Shown here piece by piece: positions 34,551 to 45,913 of a stretch of DNA of 64,000 nt. The notes beneath the pieces were generated by a model. It was not told where the DNA came from, made no database searches, and saw only the letters and a list, made by a program, of their open reading frames with translations. Location: positions 100,911,698 to 100,975,697 of the forward strand of contig CM024758.1 in assembly GCA_014218235.1 (NCBI GenBank). The letters run 5' to 3'. The number at the start of each line of letters is the position of its first letter. Within the stretch, counting starts at the first letter, position 1. Origin of the DNA: Colocasia esculenta (Eukaryota; Streptophyta; Magnoliopsida; Alismatales; Araceae). The translations under genes were made by a program, and so were the position numbers.

Positions 34551-35215
34551 AAGAGTTGCCTGGTCTTCCACCAGAGAGAGAGATTGAGTTTACTGTAGAG
34601 TTGGTTCCTGGCACTTTACCTTTTGCGCAGGCACCGTACCGTATGGCACCAGCAGAGTTGAGGGAGTTGAAGAGGCAGCTTGAGGAGTTGTTGGAGAAGG
34701 GCTATATCCGTCCTAGCTTTTCTCCGTGGGGGTCACCTGTTTTGTTTGTCCGGAAGAAGGATGGTAGCCTGAGGTTGTGTATTGATTATAGGAAGCTAAA
34801 TCAAGTGACCATCAAGAATAGGTATCCTTTGCCTAGGATTGATGATCTCTTTGATCAGCTTCAGTCTGCTCGTGTCTTCTCGAAGATTGACTTGAGGTCG
34901 GGCTACTATCAGTTGCGGATTAGAGACTCGGACATTGAGAGGACTGCTTTTCGGACCAGATATGGACACTTTGAGTTTTTGGTGATGCCGTTTGGGCTCA
35001 CCAATGCTCCAGCAGCCTTCATGGATCTGATGCACCGGGTGTTCCACCAGTTCTTGGACCGGTTTGTCGTAGTGTTTGTTGACGACATTCTGGTGTACTC
35101 CGCTTCGGAGGAGGAGCACGCCGAGCACCTGAGGATCGTGTTGCAGACCTTGCGAGAGCACCAGTTGTATGCCAAACTTAGTAAGTGTGAGTTTTGGCTA
35201 CAACAGGTTCACTTT
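34551..35215 (+). CDS. Element B: reverse transcriptase
   Basis: The frame shows LPGLPPEREIEFTVELVPGT, then PYRMAPAELRELKRQLEELL, FVRKKDGSLRLCIDYRKLNQ, SKIDLRSGYYQLRI, MPFGLTNAPAAFMDLMHRVF and VVFVDDILVYS, with the catalytic Asp pair at 35,081-35,086. All RT motifs are intact. The frame is joined to gag-protease by a one-base deletion near 34,543. A second one-base deletion (a T run at about 35,213-35,216, in the phrase for VHFLGH) separates it from the next part. Confidence 0.93.
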
Positions 35216-36848
35216 TGGGGCACGTGATCTCAGGTGAGGGAGTTTCAGTAGATCCAGCGAAGGTTGAGGCAGTTTTGCAGTGGGAGAGTCCCAGATCTGT
35301 GTCTGAGATTCGTAGCTTTCTGGGTTTGGCAGGTTACTACCGCAGGTTTGTTCGAGACTTTTCTCAGGTTGCTGCACCCTTGACTCGGTTGACGAGAAAG
35401 GGAGTTCCGTTTGAGTGGTCGGATCAGTGTGAGCAGAGTTTCATAGAGTTGAAACGTCTGCTTACGTCGGCGCCAGTTCTTGCCTTACCTTCAGGTGAGG
35501 AGGGTTTTGAGGTTTGCACAGATGCTTCAGGTGTTGGTTTGGGTGCGGTCTTGATGCAGCAAGGCCGAGTGGTGGCTTATGCGTCTCGCCAGCTTAAGCC
35601 CCACGAGGAGAGTTACCCGACCCACGACCTAGAGCTTGCAGCTGTGGTGTTTGCTTTGCGGATTTGGCGTCTTTACCTGTACGGAGTGAGCTTTGTAGTC
35701 CGTACCGACCACCAGAGTTTGAGATATGTGTTTTCTCAGAGGGATCTGAATATGAGGCAGCGTCGATGGATGGAATATCTGAAGGACTATGATTTCAGCA
35801 TTGAGTATAAGCCTGGAAAGGCGAATGTAGTTGCAGATGCCTTGAGTAGGAAAGCACAGATGAGTCATCTGATGCTTAGAGAGTGGCAGTTGTGGCAGTC
35901 TGCGGCAGAGGGGTCTTTCAGTGTTTCGTCCAGTCGTTTTTGTGTGTTGGGCAGTTTGTTAGCAGCTCCCGCCGTTGTGAGACAGGTTGCTGAGGCTCAG
36001 CAGGCAGATCCCGAGTTGTGCAGTGTGTTGCTTCTCCCAGAGGTTGAGCTTTGTGAGGACGGGACTGTTAGGTTCCGAGGTAGACTCTATGTTCCTGTTG
36101 AGGAGTCTATCAGGAGAGTCGTTTTGCAGGAGGCACATGGTTCCAGGTACTCTATTCATCCAGGGGCGACCAAGATGTACCACAGGTTGAGACGTCAGTT
36201 TTGGTGGCCTGGGATGAAGAGAGACATAGCGGCTTTTGTTGCTAGGTGTTTGGTCTGTCAGCAGGTGAAGGCCGAACATCAGCGTCCGGGAGGACTTGTG
36301 CAGCCGTTAGAGATTCCGATGTGGAAGTGGGACCATGTTACGACTGACTTTGTTTGTGGTTTGCCGAGGACAGCTGGAGGTTTTGATAGCATTTGGGTTC
36401 TTGTGGACAGATTGACGAAGACTGCCAGATTCTTGCCTGTCAGGACTAGTTGGGGTGTGAGTAGGTTGGCCGCGTTGTACGTAGAGCGGATTGTTCCTTT
36501 GCATGGAGTGCCGATCTCTATCGTGTCAGACAGGGATCCTCGCTTCACTTCTGGGTTCTGGCGCAGTTTCCAGAGAGCTTTGGGGACAGAGTTGGCTTTT
36601 AGTTCCGCCTACCACCCTCAGTCAGACGGTCAGTCAGAGCGGACTATCCAGACTTTGGAGGACATGCTTAGAGCTTGTTGCCTGGAGTGGCAGGGGTCGT
36701 GGACAGTTCACTTGCCGTTGGTCGAGTTCGCATATAATAATAGTTATCACTCCAGTATCGGTTTGGCACCATATGAGGCTTTGTACGGACGACCGTGTCG
36801 CACTCCTCTTGACTGGTTCGAGGTTGGCGAACGAGTTGTCACGGGGCC
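35216..36848 (+). CDS. Element B: RNase H and integrase
   Basis: It begins GHVISGEGVSVDPAKVEAVL and includes RNase H (EVCTDASGVGLGAVLMQQ, YPTHDLELAAVVFALRIW, RTDHQSLRYVF), the linker KDYDFSIEYKPGKANVVADA, and the integrase zinc domain (EAHGSRYSIHPGATKMYHRL, CLVCQQVKAEHQ). The integrase core has VTTDFVCGLPRTAGGFDSIW, SIVSDRDPRFTSGFWRSFQ and HPQSDGQSERTIQTLED, so both Asp and the Glu of the catalytic triad are kept. A one-base G loss at about 36,847 shifts the frame within the end of integrase. Confidence 0.93.
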
Positions 36849-37405
36849 GAGTTGGTTCAGCAGTCAGTTGAGGTAGTTCAGCTTGTGAGACAGAGGCTTC
36901 AGTCAGCTCAGAGTCGGCAGAAGAGTTATGCAGATCAGCGCAGACGACCGCTCGAGTTTCAGGTAGGAGACCAGGTGTTTGTTCGTGTGTCTCCTATGAA
37001 GGGAGTGGTGAGGTTCGGTAAGCGTGGGAAGTTGAGTCCTCGCTTTATTGGGCCTTTTACCATTTCTGAGCGTGTCGGGAGTTTGGCGTACAGACTTGAG
37101 CTTCCGTCAGAGTTGGCAGCAGTGCACGACGTGTTTCACGTGTCGATGCTTCGGAGTACCTTTCTGACGAGTCTCACGTTCTGCAGAGTGCAGAGTGGTC
37201 TGAGGTGACTCCAGTGTTGACTGTACCAGAGTTTCCGTTGCACATTGAGGATCGCCGAGTTCAGAGGTTGAGGAACAAGGCTATCCCTTTAGTTCGTGTT
37301 GCGTGGCAGCGGCACTCCGGTGGTGAGTCGACATGGGAGCGGGAGGACGAAATGCGCGAGCATTTTCCGTACCTCTTTGGTGAGTTTTCTTCCTTGTTTG
37401 TTTGA
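36849..37405 (+). CDS. Element B: integrase C-terminus and chromodomain
   Basis: It continues VVQLVRQRLQSAQSRQKSYA and GKRGKLSPRFIGPFTISERV to HDVFHVSMLR. An A is missing at about 37,153, so the last part is read from the next frame (37,205-37,405): LHIEDRRVQRLRNKAIPLVR, VAWQRHSGGESTWEREDEM and REHFPYLF. That part is chromodomain-like, as in Tekay-type chromoviruses. Natural stop TGA lies at 37,403. The chromodomain is thought to steer integration into heterochromatin, which agrees with the nested place of the element. Confidence 0.9.
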
Positions 37406-37426
37406 ATTTTGAGGGCAAAATTCCTT

Positions 37427-37439
37427 AAGGGGGGAGAGC
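37427..37439 (+). other. Polypurine tract of element B
   Basis: AAGGGGGGAGAGC lies directly before the 3' LTR start TGTAAGG. Confidence 0.9.
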
Positions 37440-39252
37440 TGTAAGGTCTCGGGTCTTTAGTGGATCCTTATTGGGTCTGTAGGGGTCCTGTGTAGTTGAC
37501 GGCCAGGGCTTGCCGTTGAGTCTGAGTCAGCGTCCAGCGATGTGGACGTCTGAGCTTGAACTCAGCGACAAGCTATGTGGACGTTAATCTGTAGGCGGTT
37601 TAGTTGGCGGCCATTGATGTTGACGTCGACTAACCAGTCCTGTTGAAATAGGGCAGCCCGAGAGCAGGGTTTCTTCTTCTCCTTTTCTCTCCTTCCTTCC
37701 ACCTTAGCCTTTCTTGATTCCTGTAGCTTCTGTTGAGTGATTTGAGCTCGTGGGAAGCTCCTGGATCGTGTGGCGTCGCTAGTTCGGGCGGGAATCGCAA
37801 GGTTTTGGCGTGATTCGCGCGGAGTCTTCGGGGAGATCCGGCGCGATTGGTGGCTGTTTGGGGATTCTTAAGGCGTTCTGAGGTAGGGACTTAACCCCTA
37901 TAACCCTCCCCAGCAAACCAGCATGTCCAATTAAGCAAATTGGTGTGTAATTTATGGTTTAGGGTTTGGGTTGTATCATGCCGGGATTTGGGTAAATTAG
38001 ACAATCTAAGTGTTAGAATGTTTAGTTTAGATGTTCTGGTAGTGTAAACTGATGTGAGGATGTGTTTCCCTCCATCAGTCAGAATGTTATTTAGTATTTC
38101 TGCCCTTTTGGAACTGATTCGGGTCAGTTCTGGGTATGGGGACTGAAGATATCAACGTCCACATCTGTTGACGTTGAGATCTTCAGGGTGAATTAAACGA
38201 CAAGGTCGATTGCCGTTTAGTTCCTATTAACGACATGAGGGTTGCCGTTTACCCCATGTTGGCGGCAATCGATGTGGCCGTTTATATCCTGTCTCCCAGC
38301 AGACTTAAGTTGTGTGATTAGAGGCGATTGACATGTGATGTCCGCCCTAATAACACATATGGGCCAGGCTTAGAGTGTGACTCCGCCTGTGCATAGTAGT
38401 AGTTGTTTGTGGCACGAGGTGTTTACTACTGTACGGGGTTTCAGACGTTGAGTGTGTTCCGTCTGTTGTACGCGCGTTGCGTTACCGTGTACCCGTTTCT
38501 GTTGTGTTACCTAGGCGTGGGTGCGACTCCGTCTAGACGACTAGTGTGTGGTTGTCCTCCGCTAGTGAGCCGGGACATCGAGTGCGACTCTGTCCTGTGC
38601 GTACTCCTTTTGGTGGTTTTGAGCCGGTCTCCGTGGAGCCCCTTCTCTACCGCTAGGGTCAAGCGTAGGGGAAAAACCGGTCGTGGACCAGACGCGAGAG
38701 AGAGCGTCTGTAGTGTGCACACGTGGCTGGGGTTGAGAGCCTCTGTGGTGACGGGACGCCGAGCCACAGACCCTAGCTGAGTCCTACTTGCTGTGTGTGT
38801 GAGTGTGTGTTACTGAGCCGTGTGGTTTACAGTTTTGTGTGGTGCGACGTGTACTTACTTTCTGTTTTTACTTTCCGCACTTTAGACTGTTACCGGTGGG
38901 GTTACTTTTCCCTACTGGGTCTCTTTCTTGAGACTCACTCCCTTCCCTTTCAGGTGGGTCTTCGTCGACTCCCGTTCCAGGCGAGTCTAGCCACTCCGGT
39001 GTTGGTGCTCCCTAGCTGCAGTGAGTTGTACCTTTTTGTTGTACTTCTGTACTCTGTACCTTGTCTCAGACTCTGAGGTTGTTTATGATATGTTCATATA
39101 GTGGAATTTTACTGCTTTGCATGGTGTGTATCTTCTTACATATAGTCTCCTCGGACTCTAAATTCCTACCCTTCCGAGCTTGTCTCGTGGGTTAGCGGGT
39201 CAGAATTCGGGTTACTGGTTGTTACTGGTAATGCGGATTCTGGGTCGTTACA
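37440..39252 (+). mobile_element. Element B 3' LTR
   Basis: It is 1813 bp, TGTAAGGTCTCGGG to GGGTCGTTACA. It differs from the 5' LTR at about 24 sites, nearly all in the first kilobase. It carries the same stem-loop (38,917-38,936). Confidence 0.95.
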
Positions 39253-39257
39253 CTCAT

Positions 39258-41235
39258 TTTCCCCTTCTTCTTGCATGGTGGATCTTCTTCTCTTGGTGCA
39301 TCAAGGAGGAGGTCGAGCTCGGTTCGTGGGCGGCATTTGGAGCGTTGGAGCTTGGAGGTGGAGGGGTGATAGCCTACGAGAAGGCCCATCTTGGGTGGAT
39401 CTTCATATTGAGGTAGGGACCCAAACTTCCATCTAGTTATACATGCTAGGTTTCCAAACCCCATTTCCAAGCCTAGCGATCATGCTAGGTGTTTTGCATG
39501 CTTCATGTGGTTTTTGTGTGGAATGAGTTATGTGTAATTGCATGCTTGTATGGAATTGGGTTTTGAGGGCTCCATGTCTTGGTGGGAGGTCCATGTGAGT
39601 GTAGTTTGGCTTCTATGTATGCTTGGGGTGTTCTTGAGGGTGGTTTGGACTTGAATAGCCTTTTAGTTCGCCATGCATACTCCCCTCCCCAAGATGTGTA
39701 TGTATGGGTGGAGTTTGGCCTGAAGAAGATGTTCTCGGGCGTGCAAACCCTGCGGTCACGACACAGTTAGCGTCGCGACCCAGGTCGCGACACCCCGACA
39801 CGTCGCCTTCAGTGCCTGGGAAGCGACGCCCACCCTGTCACGTTCTGGTCGCGATAGGGTGGCTGTCGTTTTCTTTTCTAGTGTTTATTTATGGTCGGTT
39901 GGGGTCTCAAGCCGTTACCTGGATCCCTTTGGTCGCGACAGGATCCCTGCCACGACATGGTTGCGATTGGTTCTACGTCGCCTTCCTATCCAAGTTGCGA
40001 CAGGCTAAGTGTCGCCTTTAGGTGGCGACAACCTGTGTGTCGCCTTCTCAGTCTGAGAAGGGACTTGGCAACCTGTAGATATGAGTTTTTCTGCTTCCAC
40101 TGCGACTTGGTTTTCTTGGCACCTGTGTTGTTCCTAGTGCAGTGCTACTCTAGTCTCTTCGCCCAGTGCTCGGCACTTGAGGGCTTGTCCAGGAGATAGG
40201 TTGTTACCATTACCTGAGACCCCCAGCCCCGCGCGTCTGTTAGAGGGAGTTCTTCGGGCGGCAGGCGTGCTCAAGTCACGGACTTGGAGCATAAGGGGAA
40301 AACGGTGGGGACAACGGCGTAGAATCATTTGTAGAGCTCTCTTAGTTGGTCTGGTTCTCCACGGTAGTGTGGTGCTCTTACGGTGTAGACCAGCTAGTCC
40401 TTTCTCACTGCCTCACTCTACGTGGTTTCGGAACCATTTAGAGGGGTCAGGTGTGGGACCGTAGTTCAGCCAGACTACGGCAATTGTGGTTGTTCTTAGT
40501 CCGCGTCTCACTCCGACGGGAGGTGCTAGACATGGACTATTGGTCGAGGGTAAGGCGCGTGGCGCACCTGACCGGCTGAATAGTGTAGCATTCTGTAGCT
40601 AGTGTGTTTGTCCAGGCAGTTTCTATTGTCTGTGTTTACAGCTGGGTTCTTGTGGTGCCTTGTGTACATGGGTTTTCCGGTTCTGCTGAGTAGCTTAGAC
40701 CGACGACCGTGTAGTTTCTTTCACGCTTCCGCACTTGACTCTGTTTAGTAGAATAGACTTTACTACGTTATTTAATTATTGCACATTAGTTCTATTCTAC
40801 TATTAGAACCAGTGGGAGATTGGTAGTCCCTAATGGGCTTCTTCGTGAAGCTCACTCCCTATTTTGTAGGTGAGACTTCACAGCAGCTTCCTCCGCGGTG
40901 GATTGAGGAGATGGGCCCGCAATAGTCGGTGTCTCTAGTGGCAGTGTTCCCCCAGCAGTTGTACTTCACCCTCGAGGTATGCCCCTAAGGGATGTATTCT
41001 TTCCCGTTTATTTCAGCACTTGTACTTTGTTTACTTTGGGACTGTACTAGACTGTTACTTAGTGTTGGGCACTCTTCGTTCACTTGTGGTGCACTTTAGT
41101 ACTTTTGTTGTTATTTATATCTGTTACATATCTTGTTAGACCGATTCGTTAGCCCTTCTGGGTCTCAGGACTCGTGGGTGGTGGTGTTCACATCCTTTGT
41201 GAGAATCGGGGATCTGGGCGTCAGGGCCGTTACAG
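39258..41235 (+). mobile_element. Element A 3' LTR, right piece
   Basis: It resumes after the second CTCAT. The first 310 bp (to about 39,567, up to TTTTGAGGGCTCC) are absent from the 5' LTR of A. The rest matches 23,476-25,155, including the CpG-rich motifs and a stem-loop at 40,835-40,853. It ends GGGCCGTTACAG before TGGAA. No gene is present. Confidence 0.9.
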
Positions 41236-42543
41236 TGGAATGGTCATGATGTGCAGTCCATAATCCTCAAGTTGCTGTTTTATCCATGGTAGTTGAGTGC
41301 AATAGCTTCCAGCAGCTACGTACTCAGCTTCAACTGTTGATAGTGCTACTGAATTTTGTTTCTTTGAGGACCATGAAATCAAGCATTATGTAAAAAATTG
41401 ACAACTTCCACTGGTGCTTTTTCTATCTACCTTGCATCCAGCATAGTCAGCATCAGAATATCCTACTAAACTAATTTCACATCATTTTGGATACCATAAA
41501 CCTAGATCATGAGTTCTAGCTAGATATCTAAAAATCCTTTTAATAGAAATTAAATGAGATTCTTTAGGATCAGCCTGATATCTTGCACACATGTATGCAC
41601 TAAATAAAATATCAGGTCTACTAGCAGTTAAATAAAGTAATGACCCTATCATACCTCTGTAAAGTTTTTGATCTACTTTCTTACCATCTTTATCACTGTC
41701 TAACCTTGTAGATGTGCTCATTGGTGTGGACAGTGGCTTTGCATTGTCAAATCCAAATTTCTTTAATAATTCCTTGGTGTATTTAGCTTGGCAGATGTGT
41801 GTGCCTTCTTTGCCTTACTTGATTTGAAGTCCAAGGAAATAATTGAGTTCCCCCATCATGCTCATTTCGAATTCTCCCTGCATAAGCTTTTCAAAGTACT
41901 TGCACAGAGATTCATCAGCAGATCCGAATATTATATCATCCACATAGATTTGCACAAGCAATATATTTTTGACTCTTGACTTAATAAATAAGGTGCTATC
42001 TACCTGTCCTATGATAAAACCATGGTTTAATAGAAATACACTAAGCCTTTCATACCATGCTCTAGGTGCTTGCTTTAAACTATATAATGCTTTATGCAAT
42101 TTGAAAACATGATTTGGAAATTCTTCTTCATCAAAACCAGGAGGTTGTTCTACATAGACTTCCTCCTTTATATATCCATTTAAAAATGTAGATTTTACAT
42201 CCATTTGAAAAAGTTGTAAATCTAATGTAGATGCATAAGCAAGTAAAATTCGAATTGCCTCTAGTCTAACCACTGGTGCATAGGTTTCATCGAAATCTAT
42301 GCCTTCCTCTTGGGAATAGCCTTGAGCAACCAGTCTAGCCTTGTTTCTAGTAATAACACCAACTTTACCCAATTTGTTCCTGAACATCCATTTGGTGCTA
42401 ATAACAGGATGATCTGATGGTCTCGAAACAAGGGACCAAACTTGGTTTCTCTTGAACTGATTAAGTTCATCTTGCATGGCTAAAATCCAAGATTCATCAG
42501 ACAGTGCTTCATTGACTGTCTTCGGCTCAATTTTGAGAAACAA
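41236..42543 (-). pseudogene. Element C: reverse transcriptase and RNase H N-terminal part
   Basis: On the minus strand, from 42,543 down: KIEPKTVNEALSDESWILAM, then STKWMFRNKLGKVGVITRNK, ARLVAQGYSQEEGIDFDETY, QMDVKSTFLNGYIKEEVYVE, LYSLKQAPRAWYERLSVFLL and VQIYVDDIIFGS, with the catalytic pair intact. After a TAA (about 41,815) come STPMSTSTRLDSDKDGKKVD, GSLLYLTASRPDILFSAYMC and, past two more stops, SKKQNSVALSTVEAEYVAA. The last codons meet the TGGAA duplication, and pol continues at 22,968. RT and RNase H make element cDNA. Confidence 0.92.
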
Positions 42544-42889
42544 ATGCTAAGTAATCACATGGAATAGCATTACCTCTTGTTCTTACCCCAACAGATGGGT
42601 CTCCAATGATGTTGTCTCTTGGATGATCCTTCTTGTATCTCCATTCCTTTGGAAGATCATTATGGGATATTTCTTTCTGTTGCATTTCTTCTAAGGGTGG
42701 ATCTTCATTGTCCTTAATAGATGTATCCTTTAGTTTCTTGGATAATTTTTCTGCATCATCATCATCACTATCTACTTCCTTTCTCAAGGAAGGGTTAGAT
42801 TCATAAAAAATAACATGGATAGTTTGCTCAATTAATAAACTTTGTTTGTTAAAAACTCTATAACCCTTGGGTTTAGAAGTATACCCCAT
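42527..42889 (-). pseudogene. Element C: integrase-RT linker
   Basis: The minus-strand frame reads MGYTSKPKGYRVFNKQSLLI, then an acidic stretch with DSDDDDAEKL, KKDHPRDNIIGDPSVGVRTR and CDYLAFVSQ. This is the usual linker of SIRE-like copia pol. A one-base loss at about 42,893 separates it from integrase, and a one-base gain in an A run at about 42,535 separates it from RT. Both are simple indels in otherwise conserved sequence. Confidence 0.88.
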
Positions 42890-44079
42890 GAATATTCCTC
42901 ATCAGATTTGGAATCTAACTTACCAATATCTCTCTTACCATTGTTATGGATGAAACAAGGACAACCGAATGTTCTAAAATAACTGATCTTAGGCTTCTTT
43001 TCCTTGTAGAGTTCATACGCAGTCTTCTTCAAGATTGACCTGATCATCACTCTATTTATTATGTAACAGGCTATGTTAATAGCTTCGGCCCAGAAATATC
43101 TTGGAAGACTGTATTCTGATAACATTGTTCTGGCCATGTCCAATAGTGTTCTATTTTTCCTCTCAGCTACTCCATTTTTCCGTGGTGTCCTTGGTGCTGA
43201 GAAATTATGCTCTATTCCTTGATCATCACAGAATTCTGCAAATTTTTCATTTTGAAGTTCTCCTCCATGATCCGATCAAATACTTACTATACTGAACTTC
43301 TTATCCTTCTGAACTTTCTTACTGAACTTAACAAAACTATCGAAGGTGTCATCTTTATGCTCTAAGAAAGATACCCATGTGAATCTTGAATAATCATCAA
43401 CTATTACGAATCCAAAAGTCTTTCCTCCAAGGCTGGTAGTTCTCATCGGCCCAAATAAATCCATATATAGTAGCTCTAATGGTTTGGAGGAGGTTACTAC
43501 TGTCTTTGACTTGAAAGATGATTTTGTGTGTTTCCCTTTTGCACAAGGTTCACACACACCTTCTATTTTTGAGCTTATTTTGGGCAAACCTTCCACTAGA
43601 TTTCGCTTGATCAATTTTCTGATTCCATCCAAACTGCAGTGACCCAATCTTCTGTGCCTTAGTTCAACTAATTGATCTTTGTTTGCTACAAGGCATACAT
43701 CCTGATCTTTTAACTCTTCTAGATGAAGCACATATAGATTCTTTTCTCTGCAGGCTTCGAACACAGTTACACCATCTTTCATAATTATGCACTTTGACTC
43801 TTGAAACCTGATTTGGTGACCCTTGTCACACAGCTGACTGATACTGATCAAATTGTGCTTAAGACCTTTAACACATAATACATCTTCTATAAGAATTCTA
43901 CCTTGGGTCGCTATCGAACAACAGCCGATCACTGTACCCTTTCCATTGTCACCATAAGTCACTGTGCCTTCTTCATCTTTGATGTGCAAGAATAGCTTTC
44001 TGTTGCCTGACATGTGCCTTGAGCACCCACTGTCCAGGTACCACTTTGATGCTCTAAGGCTTCCTTGTAATGAAAACAC
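42890..44079 (-). pseudogene. Element C: protease and integrase
   Basis: From 44,079 down the frame has the protease block SKWYLDSGCSRHMSGNRKLF (catalytic D-S-G), the pre-integrase region (LISISQLCDKGHQIRF), the integrase zinc domain (ELRHRRLGHCSLDGIRKLI with CEPCAKGKH), and the core (LYMDLFGPMRTTSLGGKTFG, FVIVDDYSRFTWVSF). A TGA at 43,276 replaces the Arg codon (CGA) before SDHGGE. The same frame then continues with APRTPRKNGVAERKNRTLLD and YSLPRYFWAEAINIACYI. Apart from that stop and the indel near 42,893 the domain is well kept. Confidence 0.92.
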
Positions 44080-45854
44080 TAAGATTTAAGTACCCCAGTT
44101 CTTTTGGGTCCTTTATGGTTAGTTTCTTCAATTTTCCTTTTAGGAATCCATTTTAGGTGTTTTGTCGTACATGTTGTTCTGGTATGTCCTAATTTATTAC
44201 AATGACTACAGCAAAATATTCTACTTATTTTTTCAGTTGGAATGTATTTAAAGTTAGATTTATATTCAGTATTTTGTTTAGCTACAAATTTTGGCGTTGG
44301 ATAAATTTTAGGATGGATTATTATTTCTTCATTATCTAGTGGAGTATATCCTAAACCATGCTTCTTCTTTCCTGATCTTCTAGCTCCTTTTAATATTAAG
44401 GTTGATTTACCATTTGTAAACTTTTCTATTGTATTAGTTAAATATTCATTTTCCTTAGCCAGTGTATCAACTTCCTTTTCAAGTTTATTTAAAGTCTCTT
44501 GATTTTCCAGATTTGTTATTTGTTCATTTTTCGCTTTTAGATCTTCATATAACAATTCATTTCTCCTTTTTAGTTCAGAAATTTGTTTTTCTAACTGCTC
44601 ATTTTTAGATTTTAAATCTGAGTTAGTAATTTCTAAACTTGCATGACTTTTCTTGGTGACCTTTAATAATTTACAAACATCTTTATATTTACTATATAAT
44701 TCATTAAATGCGTCTTCTAAACTATCTGAATCAGAATCATTACAAGAAGTGAATGAAGAGTCAGAGGTTACCTTATCATCAATATTTGCCATGAAGGTCA
44801 GGTTGGCCTTTTCTTCTTCTTCTTCACTGGAGCTTGACTCGCTGTCCGAGTCACTATCGTTGCTCCAAGCAGCTACCATGGCTTTCTTTTTATACCTTTT
44901 GAGTTTCTTGGAACTGTCCTTCTTTTTGAACTCCGTCTTTTTCAGCTTTGGACACTCTGCCTTGATGTGTCCAGGCTTTTTGCATTCATAGCAAATGGGT
45001 TCCGACTTCTTGGCATCCTTAACTTTAGGTTTCTTGAAGTCTTTGCCCTTCTTGAAGTATCTTCTTCCAGGCTGATACTATTTCTTGGCAAGTATACGCT
45101 ACAATCTTCTGGATAGGAAAGCTTCTTCATCTTCATTGCTCCTAATGCTTTTATCACCATCTAATTCATCACCAAATGTGCCTTCTGCAGCTTTGAGAGC
45201 GTTGCTTTGCTTCTTTCTGCTGGAGGACTCCCCAAGCCTTTCCATGTTTATTCCGTGGGCCATTAGTGACCCAACAAGCTTTTCCAGTGACATCCTTCTT
45301 AAATCATTTGCTTCTTCTATGGCTGTCACCTTTGGAGTCCACGAGGCTGGTAGAGATCTCAATATCTTTCTTACCATATCTCCCATATCGTAGTTCTTTC
45401 CAAGACCAGCCAAACCATTTGTAATATCTGTGAATCTACTGTACATTTATGTAATTGATTCTCCTAGCTGCATTTGAAATCACTCATACTGAGCTACTAA
45501 AATGTCTATCCTTGTTTCCTTGACTTTGTCTGTTCCCTCATATGTGATTATGAGTTTCTCCCACATTTCCATTGCTGATTTGCATGCTGAGATTCTATTA
45601 AACTCTTTCTTACTAAGAGCACAACATAATATACTCTTAGCTTTGCAGTTTAGAGAGATCTTCTTATCATCATTGGTCCAATTTTCTCTGTTGTTTAGAA
45701 CCACTAGATCTCCTTCTTCTATGATGGACTAGAGTTGAAAATCGAGACCTTGCAGGAAGAACTCCATTCTGGTCTTCCAATAGTTGTAATCTTCTCCATC
45801 GAATAGAGGGGGTCGGTTGACTGACTGACCTTCTGCATACCCTTGAGCTGCCAT
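44079..45854 (-). pseudogene. Element C: Gag with two zinc knuckles and coiled coil
   Basis: ATG at 45,854 opens a single frame of 591 codons ending TAG at 44,079. It contains RPPLFDGEDYNYWKTRMEFF, LRSLPASWTPKVTAIEEAND, a knuckle CYECKKPGHIKAEC, an acidic Ser/Asp/Glu cluster, a long coiled coil (ITNSDLKSKNEQLEKQISEL) and a second knuckle CCSHCNKLGHTRTTC. Five internal stops lie at 45,729 (TAG), 45,480 (TGA), 45,447 (TAA), 45,099 (TAG) and 45,078 (TAG). Long Gags with coiled coil fit the SIRE lineage. Pol lies in a different frame and its open stretch begins at the last base of the gag stop. Confidence 0.9.
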
Positions 45855-45895
45855 TTATCTTTGCTCTTAAGATCGCGAGATCTTTGTCGAAGAGA

Positions 45896-45911
45896 CTTGG
45901 CTCTGATACCA
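45896..45911 (-). other. Primer binding site of element C
   Basis: On the minus strand TGGTATCAGAGCCAAG lies just inside the 5' LTR and matches initiator tRNA-Met. Confidence 0.92.
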
Positions 45912-45913
45912 CT

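Larger units (their letters stand above)
30814..39252 (+). mobile_element. Element B: young, nearly intact Ty3/gypsy chromovirus (Tekay-like)
   Basis: Perfect 5-bp duplications CTCAT flank it (30,809-30,813 and 39,253-39,257). LTRs are 1815 and 1813 bp and differ at about 24 places by hand comparison. It has an initiator-Met primer site, gag-pol with all domains and a polypurine tract. Only four one-base deletions break gag-pol, and no nonsense change is seen. It sits in the 3' LTR of A and is the youngest insertion in this nest. Confidence 0.95.
22974..41235 (+). mobile_element. Element A: decayed Ty3/gypsy chromovirus (Tekay-like), carrying B
   Basis: It has a 5' LTR (22,974-25,155), primer site, gag-pol (25,294-30,176) in the order gag, protease, RT, RNase H, integrase, chromodomain, and a 3' LTR split by element B. 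Domain order and chromodomain mark a Ty3/gypsy chromovirus; Tekay/Del is the likely lineage, given LTRs over 2 kb. I counted 28 in-frame stops by hand. It was inserted in pol of C. Confidence 0.9.
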
